Assembly: GCA_002493625.1 (NCBI GenBank)
Contig: DKZK01000005.1
Location: 1-64,000 of the forward strand
DNA from: Lachnospiraceae bacterium UBA7076
GTDB lineage: Bacteria > Bacillota > Clostridia > Lachnospirales > Lachnospiraceae
Direction: 5' to 3'
DNA length: 64,000 nucleotides
The notes under the pieces were generated by a model. That model ran no database searches, had not been told where the DNA came from, and saw only the letters and a program-made list of their open reading frames with translations. Below are positions 52,445-61,170 of the stretch, piece after piece. Position 1 is the first letter of the stretch. Every line of letters begins with the position of its first letter. A program made the translations under genes and the position numbers.

Positions 52445-53320
52445 ATGGAAGAAAAACGATATGAGCTTAACAAAAATCTGGCGCAAATGCTCAAGGGCGG
52501 AGTGATAATGGATGTAACAACACCGGAGCAGGCGCGTATTGCGGAGGAGGCAGGCGCATGCGCAGTCATGGCGCTGGAGAGAATACCTGCGGATATACGT
52601 GCGGCAGGTGGCGTTTCAAGGATGAGCGATCCTAAAATGATTAAAGGCATACAGGAGGCGGTTTCCATTCCCGTAATGGCAAAATGCAGAATCGGACATT
52701 TTGTGGAGGCGCAGGTGTTGGAGGCAATTGAAATTGATTATATTGATGAAAGCGAGGTGCTTTCGCCTGCCGATGACGTATACCACATTGACAAGACAAA
52801 ATTCAAGGTTCCTTTTGTGTGCGGCGCAAGGGATTTGGGAGAAGCCTTAAGGAGAATTTCCGAGGGCGCTGCCATGATTCGGACAAAGGGAGAGCCGGGA
52901 ACGGGAGATATCGTTCAGGCAGTCCGTCATATGAGGGCAATGAACAAGGAAATAAGAAGAATACAAAATATTTCATGCGACGAGCTGTTTGAGGCTGCAA
53001 AGCAGCTACAGGTGCCTGTTGATTTGCTCAGATTTGTCCATGAAAACGGAACGCTGCCTGTTGTGAATTTTGCTGCGGGAGGCGTTGCAACTCCGGCGGA
53101 TGCGGCGCTTATGATGCAACTTGGCGCAGAGGGAGTTTTTGTAGGCTCAGGCATATTTAAGTCGGGAAATCCGGCGAAGCGCGCGACAGCCATTGTGCAG
53201 GCGGTGACAAACTACACGGATGCAAGGCTGATTGCCGAGCTGTCAGAGGATTTGGGCGAGGCGATGGTAGGAATAAATGAGAGTGAAATAGAATTGCTTA
53301 TGGCTGAGAGGGGAAAGTAA
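52445..53320 (+). CDS. pdxS: Pyridoxal 5'-phosphate synthase lyase subunit PdxS
   Basis: A 291-residue (beta/alpha)8 synthase subunit. [20 protein letters not shown], the catalytic lysines in [10 protein letters not shown] and [11 protein letters not shown], and [18 protein letters not shown] are conserved. It condenses a pentulose phosphate, glyceraldehyde 3-phosphate and ammonia from PdxT to PLP. The pdxT gene starts immediately after its stop codon. Several PLP enzymes in the window (CysK, sulfhydrylase, aminotransferase, LysA-like) would use the product. Confidence 0.97.
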   Translation: MEEKRYELNKNLAQMLKGGVIMDVTTPEQARIAEEAGACAVMALERIPADIRAAGGVSRMSDPKMIKGIQEAVSIPVMAKCRIGHFVEAQVLEAIEIDYIDESEVLSPADDVYHIDKTKFKVPFVCGARDLGEALRRISEGAAMIRTKGEPGTGDIVQAVRHMRAMNKEIRRIQNISCDELFEAAKQLQVPVDLLRFVHENGTLPVVNFAAGGVATPADAALMMQLGAEGVFVGSGIFKSGNPAKRATAIVQAVTNYTDARLIAELSEDLGEAMVGINESEIELLMAERGK

Positions 53321-53911
53321 ATGAAAATCGGAATACTTGCCCTTCAGGGAGCTTTTGCGGAGCATGGAAAAATGCTTGATAAGCTTAATGCAGAGCATTT
53401 TGAAATACGAAACAGGATGGATTTGGACAAGGGCTTTGACGGATTGATAATTCCGGGCGGCGAGAGTACGGTTATGGGAAAGCTTTTAAGGGATCTGGAT
53501 ATGTATGACAACCTGAAAGACAAAGTGAAAAACGGACTTCCCGTATTTGGCACATGCGCGGGACTTCTTCTGCTTGCAGGGGAGGTCTGCGGGGAGCCTG
53601 CCCTTGGCTTTCGGACAATGGATATCATGGTAAAAAGAAATGCATACGGAAGGCAGCTTGGAAGCTTTTATGCGGAGGAAGAATTTTCGGGCATAGGCAA
53701 AATTCCAATGACCTTTATAAGAGCGCCGTATATATCCCATATATCGGAAAACGTGGAATGTCTTGCGAGGGTTGACGGAAAAATTGTAGCCGCAAGGCAG
53801 GGCAGGCAGCTTGTGACAGCCTTTCATCCGGAGCTGTCGGATGACTTAAGGGTGCATGAATACTTTTTAACTATGATGAGAGGCTATCACAATAAGGATT
53901 TGTTTTCTTAG
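53321..53911 (+). CDS. pdxT: PLP synthase glutaminase subunit PdxT
   Basis: A 196-residue class I glutamine amidotransferase. Cys79 is in FGTCAGLLL, with His169 and Glu171 in AFHPELSDD completing the triad. It hydrolyses glutamine and feeds ammonia to PdxS. The stop of pdxS abuts its ATG. The last seven residues, HNKDLFS, and the stop are encoded in a repeat shared with 62996-63126, so the native C-terminus was probably replaced. The catalytic residues are unaffected. Confidence 0.96.
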   Translation: MKIGILALQGAFAEHGKMLDKLNAEHFEIRNRMDLDKGFDGLIIPGGESTVMGKLLRDLDMYDNLKDKVKNGLPVFGTCAGLLLLAGEVCGEPALGFRTMDIMVKRNAYGRQLGSFYAEEEFSGIGKIPMTFIRAPYISHISENVECLARVDGKIVAARQGRQLVTAFHPELSDDLRVHEYFLTMMRGYHNKDLFS

Positions 53912-54017
53912 CAACTATGCATTTTAAACAAAGAAAAGCGAAAGTTAAGTAACACGTTGGAGCGTTCTTTGTTTAAAATGCGTAATAAGAGAGAATCAGA
54001 ATCCTTATTGCGACAGC
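53888..54017. repeat. 130-bp interspersed palindromic element, copy 1
   Basis: CACAATAAGGATTTGTTTTC at the left, AATCCTTATTGCGACAGC at the right, and an inner pair ATGCATTTTAAACAAAGAA/TTCTTTGTTTAAAATGCGT. The copy at 62996-63126 is nearly identical across its length. The pdxT stop codon lies inside. Confidence 0.85.
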
Positions 54018-54102
54018 TTCTTTTTGCTTGTGATAATATGTAATGCAAAAAAAATAATAATGTGATAAAATTGTTTTTAAAGTTGCTAAAAGGAGAAGCT
54101 TA

Positions 54103-54939
54103 ATGGCAGAAAAAAATGAAGCCGACAGACAATATAATATGCTAAAGGAATATCTTACCGGACTTGAAAGTGTTGCGGTTGCATTTTCAGGCGGGGTTGA
54201 TTCTGCGTTTCTTCTCAAAGTGGCAGCAGATGTGCTTGGAACCGATAAGGTTATTGCAGTTACGGCAGTTTCCTCCCTGTTTCCTGAGAGGGAGCAGAGG
54301 GAGGCGGCGGAATTTTGCATGCAATATGGTATAAAACAGATTAAGGTCAACCATAATGAATTTGAAATAAAGGGCTTTGAAAACAATCCGCCAAACCGTT
54401 GTTATCTCTGTAAACGCCATTTGTTTGAGCAGATTATAAACGCAGCGGAGGACCATAATATAAAGCATGTGGCTGACGGCTCCAACATGGATGACAATGG
54501 GGATTATCGTCCGGGCATGATGGCAATAAAGGAGTTGAATATTAAAAGCCCACTGCAATATGCAGGTCTTTACAAGAAGGATATAAGAGCACTTTCCAGG
54601 GAGCTTGGGCTTTCTACATGGAACAAGCCGTCTCTTGCCTGCCTTGCCTCAAGATTTGCATACGGGGAAACAATCAGCGGGGAAAAGCTCGGCATGGTTG
54701 ATAAGGCGGAGCAGCTTCTTTCTGATATGAGTTTTAGCCAGCTTCGTGTGCGTATTCATGGACAGGAAAACGGACTGACTGCAAGAATTGAGATAATGCC
54801 TGAGGAATTTCCGAGGCTTATGGAGGAGGATAACCGTAAAAGAATAAATAAATATTTCAGGGAAATAGGGTTTTCTTATGTGGCGCTTGATTTGGCGGGC
54901 TACCGCATGGGAAACATGAATAATGCCATTAAAGTATAG
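54103..54939 (+). CDS. larE: LarE-like ATP-dependent sacrificial sulfur transferase
   Basis: A 278-residue PP-loop ATPase. FSGGVDSAF near residue 30 is the ATP loop, NRCYLCKRH a conserved CxxC block, and Cys180 in LACLASRF corresponds to the sulfur-donating cysteine. LarE transfers sulfur to the nicotinate-derived NPN cofactor of lactate racemase. LarB, LarC and LarA are not in this window, so the role is a guess. AGGAGAAGC precedes the ATG. DUF3877 and Mrp genes follow. Confidence 0.88.
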   Translation: MAEKNEADRQYNMLKEYLTGLESVAVAFSGGVDSAFLLKVAADVLGTDKVIAVTAVSSLFPEREQREAAEFCMQYGIKQIKVNHNEFEIKGFENNPPNRCYLCKRHLFEQIINAAEDHNIKHVADGSNMDDNGDYRPGMMAIKELNIKSPLQYAGLYKKDIRALSRELGLSTWNKPSLACLASRFAYGETISGEKLGMVDKAEQLLSDMSFSQLRVRIHGQENGLTARIEIMPEEFPRLMEEDNRKRINKYFREIGFSYVALDLAGYRMGNMNNAIKV

Positions 54940-54941
54940 GA

Positions 54942-55017
54942 GATTGCGAAACTTTGCTTATGATATTGTCTATATAGTACAATTATGTTTTGCAAATATG
55001 GAGTTTCGCGATTGCCT
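54942..55017. repeat. Family B interspersed repeat downstream of larE
   Basis: GATTGCGAAACT...AGTTTCGCGATTGC forms an imperfect hairpin. The core TATTGTCTATATAGTAC and the AGTTTCGCGATTGCC end match 36457-36506 (TATTGTCTATATTGTAC, AATTTTGCAATCGCC). An open frame through it is an artefact of the repeat. Confidence 0.75.
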
Positions 55018-55045
55018 GTTAAAACAGCTTGGAAGGAGAGACAGA

Positions 55046-55576
55046 ATGAATTTCGAAAAACTGATGCAGAATATTATGGACGTTATTGCCGAGGAGCAGA
55101 TAAAGCTTGGATACCGCAGCGAGGTAATCTATCTGTATTATCCTCTTAAATCACTGAACAGTCTTCTCGGCACTGACAGCGACATTTATGGAATGAATAT
55201 AAATTTGTCTGAATTTTCAGAATATGCAAGGGAATATTTAGGCAAAATCGGAATTTCAAACAGAAAGGAAAGATTTTGTATTGCCATTCCGCCTGAGGGC
55301 GCAGATTATGTCCATGAGCATATGGGTGAAAATAAATTTTTAAAAAGCTTTATTGAGGCAGTGTCAAAGCATGGCTGTACCATGGAGGATATTGAGGCTG
55401 TTTTCAGACAATATTCGGGAAAGGTGACAGTAAAGAAAATAGATGATGGGGAATTTGACTATCTCGTTTATTTTACGGACGGCAAACCAAATGATTACAT
55501 GTACTGTATTAAATTTGAGGGACATCATGCCGGTTACCACCGTTTTACGAAGGACGATTATTTGAGCTTTAATTGA
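55046..55576 (+). CDS. DUF3877 family protein
   Basis: A protein of about 176 residues matching the DUF3877 family common in Lachnospiraceae (NFEKLMQNIMDVIAEEQIKL, YRSEVIYLYYPLKSLNSLL). No catalytic residues can be named. The ATG at 55046 follows GGAAGGAGAG; upstream readings run through the family B repeat. It precedes the Mrp ATPase gene by 13 bases and follows LarE, so the three genes may be co-transcribed. Function unknown. Confidence 0.82.
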   Translation: MNFEKLMQNIMDVIAEEQIKLGYRSEVIYLYYPLKSLNSLLGTDSDIYGMNINLSEFSEYAREYLGKIGISNRKERFCIAIPPEGADYVHEHMGENKFLKSFIEAVSKHGCTMEDIEAVFRQYSGKVTVKKIDDGEFDYLVYFTDGKPNDYMYCIKFEGHHAGYHRFTKDDYLSFN

Positions 55577-55589
55577 AGGAGGTTGAAAA

Positions 55590-56432
55590 ATGAGTGAGGA
55601 ATGTACGCATGACTGCGGCTCCTGCGGGAAAGATTGCGCAGACAGAACGGCGCAGAGCTTTCTTGCACCGGAAAATGCAAAGTCAAGCATAAAAAAGGTA
55701 ATAGCGGTTGTAAGCGGAAAGGGAGGCGTGGGTAAATCTTTAGTTACATCGCTTCTGTCCGTGCTCTCCCAAAGGGCGGGAAATAAGACGGCAATAATAG
55801 ATGCGGATATAACGGGACCCTCCATACCGAAAACCTTTAAGCTTGAGGAGGAAAATGCATATGCCAAGGAGGACAATATAATTCCGGTCGAGACGAAAAC
55901 GGGCATAAAGCTTATGTCCATAAATCTTTTGCTGGAGGACGCAGGCGCGCCCGTTATATGGAGGGGGCCCATACTTGCAGGAACGGTAAAGCAGTTCTGG
56001 AGCGACGTGCTCTGGGGAGATATTGACTGCATGTTTGTGGACTGTCCGCCCGGAACAGGGGATGTACCTCTTACGGTATTTCAGTCGCTGCCAATAGACG
56101 GCATTATAGTGGTGACCTCCCCTCAGGATTTAGTGTCAATGATAGTGGGCAAGGCTGTCCGCATGGCGGAAATGATGCATATCCCTGTGCTTGGAATTGT
56201 GGAAAACATGTCGTATTTTGTATGTGATAAATGCAATGAAAAGCATTATATATTTGGAGAGAGCAGTCTTTCAAAAACCGCAGAGGAATACGGCATTAAA
56301 AATATTGCCCAAATTCCGATAGTGCCAAAATTAAGAAAACAGGTGGATGCAGGCGATATAGAGGACTTTGAGGGTACATGGCTGGATGAAATTTACAAAG
56401 TTATTGATAATATGAAGATAAATATAAGCTGA
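55590..56432 (+). CDS. Mrp/NBP35-family P-loop ATPase (Fe-S cluster carrier)
   Basis: A 280-residue Mrp/ApbC ATPase. The deviant Walker A GKGGVGKS is at residues 43-50, preceded by a cysteine-rich N-terminus (CTHDCGSCGKDC). A CxxC pair (CDKC) lies near residue 210 in NMSYFVCDKCNEKH; together these bind an Fe-S cluster for transfer to target proteins. FVDCPPGTGDVPLT is the switch region. AAGGAGG precedes the ATG. The gene ends the LarE-DUF3877-Mrp run. Confidence 0.92.
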   Translation: MSEECTHDCGSCGKDCADRTAQSFLAPENAKSSIKKVIAVVSGKGGVGKSLVTSLLSVLSQRAGNKTAIIDADITGPSIPKTFKLEEENAYAKEDNIIPVETKTGIKLMSINLLLEDAGAPVIWRGPILAGTVKQFWSDVLWGDIDCMFVDCPPGTGDVPLTVFQSLPIDGIIVVTSPQDLVSMIVGKAVRMAEMMHIPVLGIVENMSYFVCDKCNEKHYIFGESSLSKTAEEYGIKNIAQIPIVPKLRKQVDAGDIEDFEGTWLDEIYKVIDNMKINIS

Positions 56433-56628
56433 GAAAATGAATTGAAAAATTTCAAATATAAGTTAAAAAATTTTTAGTATGAATTGAAAAAATATTAAGA
56501 ATGAATAGAAAGACTTTTTAAAAATGCGTTGAAAGTAGTGGAAAAGAGTCGAAATTTGTGATAAAATATGTATTTGGGGTAGTATGTAAAAATATGTACA
56601 AGGTTACATTTGCATTTGGAGGCATGTT

Positions 56629-59469
56629 ATGGATATAAACAGGGTACTTTTGGAATATGACAGCATGTTTGGCAAAAACACGTTGGAGGAGATAGAGGGT
56701 TATTTGGTTTCGTGCATAGAGGAAGCTTATGAGGAACCGGATTATTATTCCGTTATTACGCTCTTAAATGAGTTTATAGGCTTTTGCAGGGACACGAGTC
56801 AAAACGAAAAGGGGAAGGAAGGCTGTCGTCATACTATAGATATTATGAACAGAATGGGACTTGCAGGTACGGTTGAGTATGCTACAAGTCTGCTTAATGT
56901 TGCAAATGCTTACAGAGCTTATGGAGTGCTTGAGGATTCGCTTGAGCTTTACAAAAAGGTTGAGGAAATTTACAATCAGAATTTATCCCCAAATGAATTC
57001 AATTATGCCAGTTTATACAACAACTGGAGTCTTTTATATCAGGAGATGGACGACTTTGACAGCGCTGAGGATATGCTGAAAAAGGCGCTCAGAATTGTTG
57101 ACAGATACCCAAATGCAATAGTAGAGCAGGCTACCACGAGGACGAATCTTGCGGTAACCATGTTCAAGATAAGTCAGGATGAAAAAAACGGATTACATGG
57201 CAGTGAGAGGGAGCGGGAAGCTGACGCTACATACAGGGAGGCTATGAGCTATCTGAATCATGCGCTTAAAATATACGAGAAGGACGGTGGAAAGGATTTC
57301 CATTACAGCGCTGCTCTTGCGGCAATGGGAGACGCCATATATATGAAGGCGGACTACATTGGCGCTACCAGGTATTATGGCAGAGCTATGGCGGAGCTTG
57401 AAAAGCATGTGGGAAGAACGGAAGCCTACGACAGAATACAGGAAAAATACGAGAGCGCATTCAGGAGAGCTGAAATGGAAATGAATGCTGCCGATTCGGT
57501 TTTTTATGATGATGAAAAATCTGCACGTGAGCAGAACACAGAGGAACAGGGAGCAGAAGAAAAAATGATGGCAGAGGAGAAAATAAATTTTTCCGAAGCT
57601 GTAGAAAATGAAGAGGGTACTGAAAGTGAAAAAAATACTGAAAATGAAGCCTTGGATGAAACAGATCGTGGGGATGAAGATGCTCTTGAAATAAAATATT
57701 ACAAGAACAATATGCAGAGATGCAGGGCGTTTTACAGGGAGCAGGGAGCGCCTATGATACACAGGGCTTTCCCGCAGTACGAGGACAAAATTGCGGTAGG
57801 TCTTGTGGGTGAGGGCTCAGACTGCTTTGGATTTGATGACGAAATTTCAATGGATCATGATTACGAGGTGGGCTTTTGCATGTGGCTTTCGGATGAGGAC
57901 TATGACGCCATATCAGGAAGATTACAGTTTGAATATGAAAATATACTTACAAGATATGCAAAATATTATGTAATGCAGAATGATATTACAGAGGAAAAAA
58001 GCGAAAAGCCGTTAAACAGATTTATAGACGGCAGGAGAGGCGTATTTCGTATTTCTGAATTTTATAACAGGCTTATATTTGCATACTCCGCTGTAGCAGA
58101 CACAGAAAAAAATGGTATAACAGACTTTTCAAATATATCTGACTATACATGGAATATTGCAGGGGACGAAGGCCTTGCGGCTGCCGTAAACGGTCATATT
58201 TTCAGGGACGATTCAGGAGAATTCACAAAAATAAGAGAACAGCTCCTTAATTATTATCCAAGAAATATATGGCTTCTTAAGCTGGCAGGAGAGCTTCACA
58301 ACTTTTCCCAGTATGCGCAGAGCAACTATGAGCGCATGATGGCAAGGGCAGATTATCCATCTGCCATGATATGTATTGCAAAAGCATCTGAAAGCGCTAT
58401 GCGGATTGCCTATATTCTGGATAAGGAATATGCGCCGTATTACAAATGGATGCGCAGGGGTATGAACACGCTGCGGAAGCTGAAGGATTTGGCAATTATG
58501 CTTGATAATATTGCAAAGCTGCCTTGTCAGATTGATGCATGGGAAAATAAAAAATACAATCCGTATTCCATAAATGAGGACGATGCTGTGGCTGTGTCCT
58601 TTGAGGCTGTTGCCAGAAGAATACAGGGAGAGCTTGTTGCGCAGGGGCTTATAACGGGCAAAAGCACCTTTCTGGATAATTACTGTCAGATGCTGGTTGA
58701 TAATGCGGTAAGGGGAATGGCGTCTGAACAGCAGGAAACTATTGCCGCAGAGTTTGAAGAAAATATATTGGTGGACGAGGCGACTGACGAGCTTGAAATA
58801 GAGAAAATCGTCAGTGAAAAAATGGAGAGAAGAAACAAAAGAATGACAAAGGATGAGCTTGTTGAGGATATTGTAAGCCGTGAATGGCAGCAGTTTGACA
58901 AGGTGAAAAATGAAGGCGGAAGGGCAGAATGTCAGGATGACTGGAATACATTTTCACTTATGCGTCGCAGTCAGTATGACGCATGGACGGAGGAGCTTTT
59001 GGAGAGCTTCCGCAATGATCTGATTGATGCTGAGGAAAAGGGCTGGAATCTGATAACGGAGAAGTATGCCCGCATGATGGAATCAACGGCGCCGGTAAGA
59101 TTTGAGGAGCTTCGGGACAGCCTTCCTGTAAGAGATGCGTCACGTATTGCTATTCAGGAGGAAATCATTAAAATACAGGTAGAATGGATGGAGGAGTTTG
59201 AAAGGAATTTTCCTAAAATGGCAGGAAATGCAAGAAGCATCCATACGTCTGAGGACAATGTGTTTGATACCTCATACGAAACATATCTTCGCGGAGAGCT
59301 TGGAACGTATTCGGACGAAACGCTTGTGCTGTACGGAAGGTTTATTGTAGATACACAGAGACAGGGCAAAAATCTTGCATACATTATTATGAATAACACG
59401 GCTAAGGGATATGGTTATGAATCTGTGACCGAGGCGGAGCTGCGGCTGGAAATGGCAGAAGGAAAATAA
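56629..59469 (+). CDS. TPR-DUF4037-DUF4125 three-domain protein
   Basis: A 946-residue protein. Residues about 70-285 hold tetratricopeptide-like repeats (ANAYRAYGVLEDSLELYKKV). An acidic linker follows (about 285-350). Then DUF4037 (about 355-690) carries a nucleotidyltransferase-like motif EGSDCFGFDDEISMDHD at residues 395-411. The C-terminal 210 residues are DUF4125 (YDAWTEELLESFRNDL and a helical run to the end). DUF4037 resembles GT-like nucleotidyltransferase folds, but the substrate is unknown. The RlmI-like gene starts one base after the stop. Confidence 0.82.
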   Translation: MDINRVLLEYDSMFGKNTLEEIEGYLVSCIEEAYEEPDYYSVITLLNEFIGFCRDTSQNEKGKEGCRHTIDIMNRMGLAGTVEYATSLLNVANAYRAYGVLEDSLELYKKVEEIYNQNLSPNEFNYASLYNNWSLLYQEMDDFDSAEDMLKKALRIVDRYPNAIVEQATTRTNLAVTMFKISQDEKNGLHGSEREREADATYREAMSYLNHALKIYEKDGGKDFHYSAALAAMGDAIYMKADYIGATRYYGRAMAELEKHVGRTEAYDRIQEKYESAFRRAEMEMNAADSVFYDDEKSAREQNTEEQGAEEKMMAEEKINFSEAVENEEGTESEKNTENEALDETDRGDEDALEIKYYKNNMQRCRAFYREQGAPMIHRAFPQYEDKIAVGLVGEGSDCFGFDDEISMDHDYEVGFCMWLSDEDYDAISGRLQFEYENILTRYAKYYVMQNDITEEKSEKPLNRFIDGRRGVFRISEFYNRLIFAYSAVADTEKNGITDFSNISDYTWNIAGDEGLAAAVNGHIFRDDSGEFTKIREQLLNYYPRNIWLLKLAGELHNFSQYAQSNYERMMARADYPSAMICIAKASESAMRIAYILDKEYAPYYKWMRRGMNTLRKLKDLAIMLDNIAKLPCQIDAWENKKYNPYSINEDDAVAVSFEAVARRIQGELVAQGLITGKSTFLDNYCQMLVDNAVRGMASEQQETIAAEFEENILVDEATDELEIEKIVSEKMERRNKRMTKDELVEDIVSREWQQFDKVKNEGGRAECQDDWNTFSLMRRSQYDAWTEELLESFRNDLIDAEEKGWNLITEKYARMMESTAPVRFEELRDSLPVRDASRIAIQEEIIKIQVEWMEEFERNFPKMAGNARSIHTSEDNVFDTSYETYLRGELGTYSDETLVLYGRFIVDTQRQGKNLAYIIMNNTAKGYGYESVTEAELRLEMAEGK

Positions 59470-59470
59470 T

Positions 59471-60687
59471 ATGGAATATAAAAAATATGAAGCAAACGCA
59501 GTTGCTGTGCTTAAAAAGGGTGAGGGAAGAACCATAAAGGCAGGCGGTGCGTGGATATATGACAATGAGCTTGAGAGCGTTATGGGTGTCTGTGAGGACG
59601 GGGACATAGTAATTGTCCGTGACTTTGACGGATACCCTATGGGAAAAGGCTTTATAAACAGAAAATCAAAGATTATAATAAGAATGCTGACAAGGAATGC
59701 AAAGCAGGACCTTGACAGCAATTTTTTGCGTCTGAGAATAAAAAATGCATGGGAGTACAGAAAGAAAACCGTGGATACAGGCTGTTGCAGACTTATATTC
59801 GGCGAGGCTGATTTTCTGCCCGGCATCGTGATAGACAAGTTTGAGGATGTGCTTGTGGTTGAGTCGCTTGCCCTTGGCATAGACAGGCTGAAGCCTGACA
59901 TTGTTGAAATATTGAAGGAAATTCTCGCTGAGGATGGCATTTCCATAGCGTCTATGAGCGGAGCGACGCCAAGGTAAGGGAAAAAGAAGGCATGCCAAGA
60001 AGCAAGGGCTTTATTGGCGAACCCTTTGACACAAAGGTCAGGATTGTTGAAAACGGAGTAAAATATATTGTTGATGTTGAGGACGGACAGAAGACAGGCT
60101 TTTTTCTTGACCAGAAGTATAACAGGAAAGCAATACACAGCATATGTAAGGATGCGGAGGTACTGGACTGCTTTACCCACACAGGTTCTTTTGCGTTAAA
60201 TGCAGGAATTGCAGGGGCAAAGGATGTGGTCGGCGTTGATGCCTCTGAGTTTGCAATCAGACAGGCAAAGGAAAATGCAAGGCTTAATTTCCTTGAGGAC
60301 AGGGTGCATTTTGTATGCGATGACGTATTTGATTTTCTTCCGAGAATGGAGCAGGAGGGCAAGACATATGATGTGGTAATACTTGACCCACCGGCGTTTA
60401 CAAAGTCGAGAAGCTCCGTAAAAAATGCGGTGAAGGGCTATCGGGAAATAAACTTAAGAGGCATGAAGCTTGTCCGTGACGGCGGCTTTCTTGTGACCTG
60501 CTCCTGCTCCCACTTTATGGATTATGAGCTTTTCACAAAGACAATCCATCAGGCGGCAAACAATGTACACAAGAGGCTCAGACAGGTGGAGTTTAAGACA
60601 CAGGCGCCTGACCACCCGATACTGTGGGCGGCGGAGGAGTCGTATTACCTGAAGTTCTTTGTTTTTCAGGTTTGCAATGAGCTGTGA
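59471..60687 (+). pseudogene. RlmI-like class I rRNA (cytosine) methyltransferase, split by a frameshift
   Basis: The first frame (59471-59977, 168 residues) has the PUA-like domain and start of an RlmI-type protein (GRTIKAGGAWIYDNELESVM). The second (59992-60687) supplies the SAM domain: VLDCFTHTGSFALNAG, VILDPPAFTKS and VTCSCSHFM. Reading 59950-59990 in the second frame gives VYERSDAKVREKEGMPRSKG, joining the two. Restoring one base near 59945-59955 would make a continuous protein of about 400 residues. No slippery site is seen, so it is a mutation or assembly error, not programmed shifting. Confidence 0.8.
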
Positions 60688-60717
60688 AAGAGATGAAAGT
60701 ATATCAGGAGGTTTTCA

Positions 60718-61170
60718 ATGAGCAGTAAAAAGGATTCCTTTCGGACGGAGCTTGAGTCCGGCACGCCGAGGAAAATACCGGACAGCATGAAGAAGAAGCA
60801 GGCAATGGCATTCAATCAGAATAATCTTGCTATGGAGCGTACGGAGCTCTCTAAAATACGAACGGACCTTGCCTTTCACAACAGCCGTTTATCGGCAGAA
60901 CAGACACATCTTGCATACTTAAGGACAATCGTTACTTTAGTTGGAAGCGGCGCTACGGTATATAAGGCGTTGCCTGTTCTCGGTATTTCTGAGATTTTCT
61001 CTACGGCTCTGGCAGCCTTTTTACTTATATTTGCGTTGTATTTTATTTACAAGGATGTTACTACCTATCCAAAAATGAAACGCTATCTGGATGAGCTTGA
61101 GCACAAAGCAAATGAGCTTGCCACAAAAGCGGAAAGTCAGGTGTATCAGATTGAAAGTGAGGAAGGATGA
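60718..61170 (+). CDS. DUF202-domain membrane protein
   Basis: A 150-residue protein with the DUF202 core (NNLAMERTELSKIRTDLAF, HLAYLRTIVTLVG) and two hydrophobic segments (about residues 70-88 and 92-115), followed by a basic/acidic helix. DUF202 proteins are short membrane proteins of unknown function. AGGAGG precedes the ATG. It overlaps the convergent superoxide-dismutase-like gene by 25 bases at the 3' ends, an unusual arrangement. Confidence 0.85.
   Translation: MSSKKDSFRTELESGTPRKIPDSMKKKQAMAFNQNNLAMERTELSKIRTDLAFHNSRLSAEQTHLAYLRTIVTLVGSGATVYKALPVLGISEIFSTALAAFLLIFALYFIYKDVTTYPKMKRYLDELEHKANELATKAESQVYQIESEEG

Noticed and set aside
55364..56032. Antisense 222-residue open frame opposite the Mrp ATPase gene
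   Set aside because: The sense protein is well conserved; no independent support.
59940..59992. Programmed ribosomal frameshift in the RlmI-like gene
   Set aside because: No slippery heptamer or downstream structure; one missing base is the simpler explanation.
59272..60180. Antisense 302-residue open frame across the DUF4125 end and RlmI-like gene
   Set aside because: Covers two sense genes with recognised motifs; no ribosome site.
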